Source: an uncultured Bacilli bacterium
GTDB taxonomy: Bacteria; Bacillota_I; Bacilli_A; RFN20; CAG-826
Length of the DNA stretch: 13,364 nt
Direction: 5' to 3'
Assembly: GCA_934162685.1 (NCBI GenBank)
Contig: CAKPJO010000023.1
Span: 1-13,364 of the forward strand
Shown: positions 8,240 through 13,364 of the stretch, in pieces
Position numbering within the stretch: the stretch's first letter is position 1
Layout of the letters: the number at the start of each line of letters is the position of its first letter
Notes under the pieces: model-generated
The model's input: only the letters and a program-made list of their open reading frames with translations
Told to the model about the DNA's origin: nothing
The model's database searches: none
Position numbers and translations under genes: made by a program

Positions 8240-8953
8240 TTACTTAGATTGGCCTTTAGCAATTGCAGTAAGTGTTACTTTGTAAGTTTGAGACTCCCCA
8301 ATAGTTGTTTTGAAATCGTCCATCATGTCAGTAACTTCTTCTATTGTTTTTGAAGCGCCATCGCCATCATCGAAATAAATTCCAGGATTTTCTCCGCCAA
8401 ATTTTTCTCCCCATTTGAATTCAACGTCGATAGAGAATTCTTTCACTTTGTCTCCTGATTTAAATCCAGTTGTATATTTTTCATCATTTTCTTGAACTGT
8501 ATAATCAGTCAATGTACCTAAATCAATATTAACTGCTGTTTCACTTACATATGATGGTAAAACAATATAGCCTGCAGTTGCCGCAGCTTTAACTCCAGCT
8601 GATACTTCCATTTTCACATTAAATGATTCTAAATATTCAGGGTTTTTTATAGCACCAGTAATAGTTAACATTAATGTTTCTTTATTTCCATCATTTTTGT
8701 AATAAACTCTACCTGTGTTATCAGTATCTTTACAATCAAATATAAAATTATCAATGCTTTGTTTTACATTAACAAATGAAACAGAACCATCTTCAACTGT
8801 TCCAACCTTTATTCCACCATCAATATCTTTATTAGCATTTTCAGCAATAACCCATGCTGCAAAACCTGTTGAGATTAATGCAATAGAAGCGAATATAGAT
8901 ACTCCTAATACAACTTTTTTTCTTTTGTATGATTTTCTAGTAATTTTTGCCAT
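8240..8953 (-). CDS. TasA/CalY-like secreted protein with SipW-dependent signal peptide (second paralogue)
   Basis: A 237-aa protein with a basic N-terminus (MAKITRKSYKRKK), a hydrophobic stretch (15-33) and ISTGFAAW (27-34). This is the G-x-x-A-A-aromatic ending typical of SipW-processed proteins such as TasA and camelysin, with cleavage likely after A33. The mature part of about 204 aa is acidic and strand-rich, without lipobox, sortase motif or further membrane segments. Near the C-terminus FKWGEKFGGENP (179-190) matches FSWGVHFGNTNP in the neighbouring gene, so the two are diverged paralogues. It has one visible cysteine (C74). ATG 8953 is preceded by TAAGGAGG (8963-8970) at 9 nt, a very strong site suggesting abundant product. 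The next gene is the peptidase. By analogy with TasA/CalY it may form extracellular fibres; polymerisation is inference. Overall similarity to TasA outside the signal region is not established. Confidence 0.8.
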   Translation of the reverse strand: MAKITRKSYKRKKVVLGVSIFASIALISTGFAAWVIAENANKDIDGGIKVGTVEDGSVSFVNVKQSIDNFIFDCKDTDNTGRVYYKNDGNKETLMLTITGAIKNPEYLESFNVKMEVSAGVKAAATAGYIVLPSYVSETAVNIDLGTLTDYTVQENDEKYTTGFKSGDKVKEFSIDVEFKWGEKFGGENPGIYFDDGDGASKTIEEVTDMMDDFKTTIGESQTYKVTLTAIAKGQSK

Positions 8954-8976
8954 TTTTAATAGCCTCCTTATTAATA

Positions 8977-9022
8977 CCTAATTTATAAATTAATATATGC
9001 AATAATTTATTTGAAAATTAGG
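8977..9022 (-). repeat. Inverted repeat between the two secreted-protein genes
   Basis: Perfect 8-bp arms CCTAATTT (8977-8984) and AAATTAGG (9015-9022) flank 30 nt. A perfect 14-bp AT-only palindrome (TAATTTATAAATTA, 8979-8992) overlaps one arm. In the minus-strand mRNA the stem ends a few bases before the AAGGAGG of the downstream gene. There is no U-tract, so it is not a classical terminator; it could be an mRNA-processing or stability element, or chance in AT-rich sequence. Confidence 0.4.
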
Positions 9023-9030
9023 ACTTATAC

Positions 9031-9726
9031 TTACTTTGTAGTAAGTGTTAATTTAAATTGTGCACTTTTTAATTTAGCAACTTCTGTTAAAGATTTAACC
9101 GCATCATCACCAACAGTTGTATCGCCATCAACTTTGTCATCAATACCCTTAGCGTTATAGTAAGTATAAGGATTAGTATTGCCAAAATGTACACCCCAAC
9201 TAAATTTTAATCTGATGTAAACAAAGCCGCTTTTTTCTGTTGTTGAATCAGCGGTAAATTTTGTAGCTTCTTCAGCAGTTTCAGATACATCAGCAACAAA
9301 TTCTACCTTAGGTAATTCCCCAACATATCCAGCTCCAGCAGCAGTAGCATAAGCGCCTGTTGTTTCTTCAAGTGTGTGCACAGTAAATATATCAGCCACA
9401 TTAGCAGTAGCAACGTTAGTAACAGTGACCTTAAAGAATGTTGATAATTTTTCAACACTATCTGAAGCATCACTTTTTAGCCATGCGTTTGTGTTACCTT
9501 GTGTTTCTGGACGTCCAAATACAATTTTACCAGCATTTGTACCATTACCATCAGCAGGTGTAATAGTCATTTTATGACGGTTATCAGTTACAGTTTCAAT
9601 AACAACATCTCCAAATGTTGTTTTATCATTAGTTTCTCCTCCGCTAACAACCCAAGCAGCAAAACCTGTAGACAAAATAGCGAGGGATGCAAAAACTGAT
9701 GTAAACATAACTAAGTTTTTTTTCAT
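9031..9726 (-). CDS. TasA/CalY-like secreted protein with SipW-dependent signal peptide (first gene of operon)
   Basis: A 231-aa protein with a short basic N-terminus (MKKN), hydrophobic core and ILSTGFAAWV (17-26), the SipW-class signal ending, with cleavage likely after A24. The mature part of about 207 aa is rich in T, A, V and acidic residues and alternates hydrophobic and polar positions, as expected of a beta-sandwich. It has no cysteine, lipobox, membrane anchor or sortase motif. FSWGVHFGNTNPYTYY (175-190) is the segment shared with the downstream paralogue. ATG 9726 is backed by AAAGGAGG (9737-9744) at 10 nt. It is promoter-proximal, has the strongest translation signals and uses more Ala/Thr/Gly codons than its AT-rich neighbours, all consistent with an abundant structural product. 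The peptidase two genes downstream is its probable processing enzyme. Likely a secreted, cell-surface or fibre-forming subunit; assembly is inferred from the TasA/CalY analogy. Confidence 0.8.
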   Translation of the reverse strand: MKKNLVMFTSVFASLAILSTGFAAWVVSGGETNDKTTFGDVVIETVTDNRHKMTITPADGNGTNAGKIVFGRPETQGNTNAWLKSDASDSVEKLSTFFKVTVTNVATANVADIFTVHTLEETTGAYATAAGAGYVGELPKVEFVADVSETAEEATKFTADSTTEKSGFVYIRLKFSWGVHFGNTNPYTYYNAKGIDDKVDGDTTVGDDAVKSLTEVAKLKSAQFKLTLTTK

Positions 9727-9758
9727 TTTAAATTCCCCTCCTTTCCCTCTTCTATCTC

Positions 9759-9787
9759 TTTGAATAATATTAATATATTATTTCAAA
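9759..9787 (-). promoter_or_regulatory. 5' leader stem-loop / possible operator of the operon
   Basis: Arms TTTGAATAATAT (9759-9770) and ATATTATTTCAAA (9775-9787) pair over 12 bp with one bulged base and a 4-nt loop. The predicted transcription start is about 9790, so the hairpin would occupy the extreme 5' end of the mRNA, about 15 nt upstream of the Shine-Dalgarno. A 5' stem-loop in this position commonly protects mRNA from decay; as DNA it could equally be a symmetric operator just downstream of the promoter. Confidence 0.6.
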
Positions 9788-9796
9788 TGTTGCCAT

Positions 9797-9824
9797 ATTA
9801 TAACACATTTTTTACCCATTGCAA
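9797..9824 (-). promoter_or_regulatory. Promoter of the surface-protein operon
   Basis: On the minus strand, -35 TTGCAA (9819-9824) and a perfect -10 TATAAT (9797-9802) are separated by 16 bp, with a TG one base before the -10 (extended -10). Transcription should start near 9790, giving a leader of about 64 nt to ATG 9726. This is a strong vegetative sigma-A-type promoter and the only convincing one found for the eight-gene run. Confidence 0.8.
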
Positions 9825-10037
9825 ACTTTTATAAAGTTCAAGCGATTTCATCAAATTTTTTTAGAAAATTAAAAATTTTAAAAAGTATTGATTGCATCGC
9901 ATTCTATTGCATTTTTTGGCTATTATTTTTGAATTTTGATTAATTTACTTGACTTAAAAAATGAAGTTATCTATTAGTTAACTTTTAGCGGTTTTCAAAG
10001 TTATGAAAGCTTTTAAAATTTTTTTCATAAAGTGTTT

Positions 10038-10066
10038 TTTACTATTTATTTTTTGTGTGATACAAT
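10038..10066 (+). promoter_or_regulatory. Promoter of the SNF2 helicase gene
   Basis: -35 TTTACT (10038-10043), a 17-bp spacer and -10 TACAAT (10061-10066) with TG at 10058-10059 giving an extended -10. Transcription should start near 10073, leaving a leader of only about 15 nt that carries GGTGG just before the ATG pair. Confidence 0.7.
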
Positions 10067-10087
10067 TAATTGTTAAGCGTGGTGGTA

Positions 10088-13000
10088 ATGATGGGGCATA
10101 TTATTGTTTATCATAATAAATTTAAATTAGGTGTTATCGAGCCTATTCAAAAAGATAATAATTTACTTTCTATTATCTTTATGGATGGTATCCATACAAT
10201 TGGTAATTTTTCTGGAATAGAAAATAATAAATTTCTATCTATACTTTCTGATGAATTTGAAGATTGTATTATTAACGAAAAATATAATAGGTATTTTGAT
10301 ACTAAAACCATATCAAGAGCAAAACAACTTAAAATAGATATGAATGATATTAAAATAGAAAATAATAAAATTATTGCTAAAGTCAAATCTTCTGCTTATA
10401 ACTATTTCTATAACGTTACTATTAGCTATAATCATGGAATTATCGCGGATTGTGATTGTCCTGTAGGAGAAGACTGTAAACATGCTTATAGAGTGTTAGA
10501 TTATATTCATACATTTTATGTTAAAAATTATAGTTCTAAAGCTAATGAAACATATAATAAAATTATTAAACTATCTAACTATAGTTCACCAATATTCTTT
10601 TATAACAATTTTGATAAATTTATAAATATTAATAGTTATTTTAATGATGCATTAGATGATGAGTTAGTTTGTGAACTAATAAACCTTTGCTATTCTAAGC
10701 CCGCTGGAGCGGATGTGTTTTCAGTTGTTTATTTATATTTAAAAGCGAATAACCGTGATAATTTAGATAAATTAATATCTTTAAATAAATTAGATGAACA
10801 AGGCATTATTTTTTATCAATCAGTATCTAATATTGCTAGGAAGCACCTAAATGATGGCCTAAAAGATCAAGATAAATATTATTGTTCTATTTATAATTTA
10901 TTTGATAATAATTTTGATAAATTATTAGAATTCTATTTAAATAACCTTATTAGTAGTTATAGTTATAATTATAACAAATACACATTAAAAGCATTAATTA
11001 ATAACGTTAATAACATCACTCAAGAAGAACTAAATATTATCGTAGATGTTTTATGTGATTATAAAGATATTGATAAAGAAGTTGTGGATAAAATAAAACC
11101 TTTATTAACTACTGAACAAATTTTAAAAATTAAAAATATAAATCCTAAAATTATCGATTTAGATTTTTCTATGATCAATTATGAAGAAATTAAAGATTAT
11201 TTTCCTATGCTTAAACCAAATGAGCAATTAGCGTTTGTTAAAGCAAATATTCATACTTTAGAATTAAATTATCGTTCATTTATTGAACAAATATTCATGA
11301 TGGTAAGTCAAGGACATTATTTTTATTTAAACGATCATCTTTATGAATGTCTATGCCAATTTAAAGAAGCGCCAATATACGCTCTCCTCTTATTAGCGGC
11401 CTCTGATAATGTTCATCTAAGAGAAAAATACATTGATGATGCTTGTAAAAAAGCTCAAAACATTGATTATTCTACCTTAAATTTATATTTTTCTTTTAGT
11501 GTGGAAAATATTTATCAAGATGAATATTTAAGACACTCTGATTCTCCTGATATAGAGCTTGTTTATCGTATTTATATTAATGATAAAAATAATTATAGTT
11601 ACAATTTCATTAATAACATTACCCACAATTTAGGAAGAAAAAATCCTATTATACAAAATTATTTTGCCGCTCTAGAAAAGTGTTGTTTTATATGTACCCA
11701 AAAAGAAAAGCAAAATGTTATTGAAGATACTAATCGAAAATATCAAGAAGCACGTGAAAATGTTTTAAAAGAAAATATGAAACAATTCTTTTTTAATTTA
11801 AAAACTGATAAAACTAAAAATATATCCAATCGTATATTAAATAAGAAGAATAAATTAAAAGTTGAATTAGATGAAGATAGATCTTTATTAATAAGCGTCG
11901 GAGTAGATAAATTATATAAAGTTAAAGACAGTTTAGAATTTATTAATGCTCTAAGAGAAAATGCTACTTATCGCGTTAATAAGAATTATGAAGTATTATG
12001 TGATATTAACGATTTTGATGAATTTAGCCAACAATTATGTAATATTTTATTAACTTCTTTTATAGATGATTTCCCTAATGATAAATTATATTTAAATGAA
12101 GATGGATTAATGCGACTAATAAAATTATATAATGGATTAACTATTAATAAAGTTTTTTATCGTTTAATTGATCAAGAAAAAGAAATACATTTTAGTGTAG
12201 ATGATAATTTAATTACTCATATGTCAATGGACTTAAATAATGAGGATATTATTTATGCAAAGAATTCCTGTTATTTTATTGATAAGGAAAAACACACTAT
12301 TTCTTTGATAAAAGGAAATAAAAACATCGCAATAATATTACATTTCTTTATGAATTTTAATAACTCTAGTATTAAAGATAATGAGTTATATTTCCTTAAA
12401 TATATTTATCAAAGTAATGAAGAATATATTGAAATACCAGATACTCTTAAAAATCTAAGCAATACAGAACAAAATATTTCTTTATACATTGATATGGAAA
12501 ATGATGTATTAACTGAAAAATTAGTGGTTAAAGAAAATGGCGAAGAAATTAAAGAAGATGATTATAACGAAGATATAAAACAAAATATTAAATTCTTATT
12601 TAATCTCTTTATGGATTTTAAATTCAATAATAATAAAATTGAAAATGAAGATGATATTTTTAATTTTTTAACCGCTGATTTATCACCATTACAAGGATTA
12701 TGTAAAGTTTATTTATCAGAACATGTTAAAACTAAAAATATTATGGATTTTCCTAAACAAAACATCCATATCGATTATGGTTCTAGTATGTTAGAGGCAT
12801 TTTGGGTAAAATCAACATTTAGTGACGAAGAGTTAGAAAAAATCTATACCGCTATTAAAAGAAAAAAGAAATTTGTTCAATTAAAGAGTCATAAAATTAT
12901 TAATATTCAAAATAAAGAAGCTCAACAATTTTTTGAATTATCTGAAAGTCTTAAATTAGATAAACATAATTTAACTTCCGCTCAAAAGACTAATTTTTAT

Positions 13001-13364
13001 AATGCTTTTAAAACTATTAATGATATTGATGATACAAAAGTAAAAGATTACTTTACAAAAGTAATTGATGATGTAAAAGACTTTAAAAATAATAAAGTCG
13101 ATTTATCTTCTTTAAAAGCTAATTTACGTGATTATCAAATTGATGGTATTAACTGGATGCATGCTTTAGTTAAACATAATTTATGTGGAATACTTGCTGA
13201 TGATATGGGATTAGGAAAAACTTTACAAACTATTGGGTTAATAAGTATTGATAAAACTTCTTCTCCTTCCTTAATTATTTGTCCAAAGAGTTTAGTGTTT
13301 AACTGGTGCTATGAATTTATGAGATTTGCTCCAGATATTAATGTAGTTAAGGTATGTGGATCTC
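10088..13364 (+). CDS. SWIM zinc-finger SNF2-family helicase (C-terminus cut by window edge)
   Basis: Uninterrupted for 1092 codons to the window edge. An N-terminal SWIM zinc finger is clear: CDCPVGEDCKH, the C-x-C...C-x-H pattern, at about residues 122-132. A long N/D/K-rich, mostly helical middle follows, partly corresponding by position to the SNF2-associated region of bacterial proteins of this type. The SNF2 motor begins near LRDYQIDGINWM, followed by the Q/motif I segment ILADDMGLGKTLQT (Walker A at about 1037-1045) and motif Ia IICPKSLVFNW. Motif II (DExx) and the second RecA lobe lie beyond the window. The helicase core starts near residue 1015, so the region before it is long; bacterial SWIM-SNF2 proteins are often about 1000-1100 aa in total. 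Tandem in-frame ATGs at 10088 and 10091 are both possible starts. Role: ATP-dependent translocation on double-stranded DNA or displacement of bound proteins; cytoplasmic. It is divergent from, and apparently independent of, the surface operon. Confidence 0.9.
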   Translation, partial: MMGHIIVYHNKFKLGVIEPIQKDNNLLSIIFMDGIHTIGNFSGIENNKFLSILSDEFEDCIINEKYNRYFDTKTISRAKQLKIDMNDIKIENNKIIAKVKSSAYNYFYNVTISYNHGIIADCDCPVGEDCKHAYRVLDYIHTFYVKNYSSKANETYNKIIKLSNYSSPIFFYNNFDKFININSYFNDALDDELVCELINLCYSKPAGADVFSVVYLYLKANNRDNLDKLISLNKLDEQGIIFYQSVSNIARKHLNDGLKDQDKYYCSIYNLFDNNFDKLLEFYLNNLISSYSYNYNKYTLKALINNVNNITQEELNIIVDVLCDYKDIDKEVVDKIKPLLTTEQILKIKNINPKIIDLDFSMINYEEIKDYFPMLKPNEQLAFVKANIHTLELNYRSFIEQIFMMVSQGHYFYLNDHLYECLCQFKEAPIYALLLLAASDNVHLREKYIDDACKKAQNIDYSTLNLYFSFSVENIYQDEYLRHSDSPDIELVYRIYINDKNNYSYNFINNITHNLGRKNPIIQNYFAALEKCCFICTQKEKQNVIEDTNRKYQEARENVLKENMKQFFFNLKTDKTKNISNRILNKKNKLKVELDEDRSLLISVGVDKLYKVKDSLEFINALRENATYRVNKNYEVLCDINDFDEFSQQLCNILLTSFIDDFPNDKLYLNEDGLMRLIKLYNGLTINKVFYRLIDQEKEIHFSVDDNLITHMSMDLNNEDIIYAKNSCYFIDKEKHTISLIKGNKNIAIILHFFMNFNNSSIKDNELYFLKYIYQSNEEYIEIPDTLKNLSNTEQNISLYIDMENDVLTEKLVVKENGEEIKEDDYNEDIKQNIKFLFNLFMDFKFNNNKIENEDDIFNFLTADLSPLQGLCKVYLSEHVKTKNIMDFPKQNIHIDYGSSMLEAFWVKSTFSDEELEKIYTAIKRKKKFVQLKSHKIINIQNKEAQQFFELSESLKLDKHNLTSAQKTNFYNAFKTINDIDDTKVKDYFTKVIDDVKDFKNNKVDLSSLKANLRDYQIDGINWMHALVKHNLCGILADDMGLGKTLQTIGLISIDKTSSPSLIICPKSLVFNWCYEFMRFAPDINVVKVCGS

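Larger units (their letters stand above)
9727..10087. other. Divergent intergenic region (361 bp)
   Basis: No credible gene lies here. From left to right it holds the ribosome binding site and leader stem-loop of the minus-strand operon, that operon's promoter, an A/T-tract-rich stretch (about 9855-9885), two direct ATTGCAT copies (9891-9897 and 9906-9912, with a related ATTGCA inside the minus-strand -35 at 9818-9823), a weak plus-strand promoter-like pair (9949-9977) and the plus-strand promoter of the helicase. No terminator is expected because both flanking genes are transcribed outward. Confidence 0.8.

Noticed and set aside
9029..9046. Hairpin at the end of the first secreted-protein gene as a terminator
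   Set aside because: The stem is only 6 bp, not GC-rich and has no following U-tract; downstream genes have no other convincing promoter.
8715..9699. Plus-strand reading frames 8715-8981, 9374-9577 and 9499-9699
   Set aside because: They are antisense to the two SipW-substrate genes, which have clear signal peptides and strong ribosome binding sites.
9949..9977. Second plus-strand promoter (TTGACT, 17 bp, TATTAG)
   Set aside because: The -10 matches poorly and a better extended -10 promoter lies closer to the helicase start; such pairs arise by chance in AT-rich DNA.
10147..10386. Minus-strand reading frame of 79 codons
   Set aside because: It is antisense to the N-terminal part of the SNF2 helicase and has no ribosome binding site or independent support.
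1..13364. CRISPR array, tRNA/rRNA genes, insertion sequences or attachment sites
   Set aside because: No regularly spaced repeats, tRNA-like cloverleaf, transposase motifs or flanking terminal repeats were seen.
1..13364. Mycoplasma-type code with TGA as Trp
   Set aside because: Conserved Trp positions such as the W in ATWRDK and the AAW of the signal peptides use TGG, and the genes read through without internal TGA.

Overview
The window comes from a very AT-rich, low-GC Gram-positive-type genome with strong AAGGAGG ribosome binding sites and TATAAT promoters. Trp is encoded by TGG and the genes end in TAA, so it uses the standard code rather than the Mycoplasma TGA=Trp code. Together with a SipW-type signal peptidase and its substrates, this fits a gut-type Bacilli or Mollicutes-related lineage (Erysipelotrichia/RF39-like). 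The taxonomy is inference from composition and gene style, not from a marker gene.

Positions 9726 to 1 (minus strand) form one dense, apparently single operon of eight genes. In transcription order these are: two paralogous secreted proteins with SipW-class signal peptides (9031-9726 and 8240-8953); a SipW/ER-type signal peptidase I with extra N- and C-terminal parts (7284-8222); a membrane-anchored McrB-like AAA+ ATPase (5449-7254); a DUF2357-like protein ending in a zinc ribbon (4116-5441); an ABC ATPase (3344-4111) and its large permease (1750-3342); and a membrane-anchored, extracellular beta-helix protein cut by the window edge (1-1750). A strong extended -10 promoter (9797-9824) and a 5' leader stem-loop (9759-9787) precede the first gene. 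Gaps inside the operon are -1 to 77 bp and I see no convincing internal terminator.

The 361-bp gap 9727-10087 is a divergent promoter region. On the plus strand, 10088 to the window end encodes a SWIM zinc-finger SNF2 helicase that is cut off just after its Walker A region.

How the genes may work together: the peptidase would mature the two TasA/CalY-like subunits on the outer face of the membrane. The ABC pair and the beta-helix protein add an export or surface-remodelling layer. The McrB-like/DUF2357 pair is normally seen in nucleic-acid-targeting McrBC-type systems, but here it is membrane-tethered, without a recognisable nuclease, and embedded in a surface-protein operon. This combination is the most unusual thing in the window. 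Either the AAA+ pair has been recruited to assemble or energise a surface structure, or this is a membrane-linked defence-type module; the sequence alone cannot decide.
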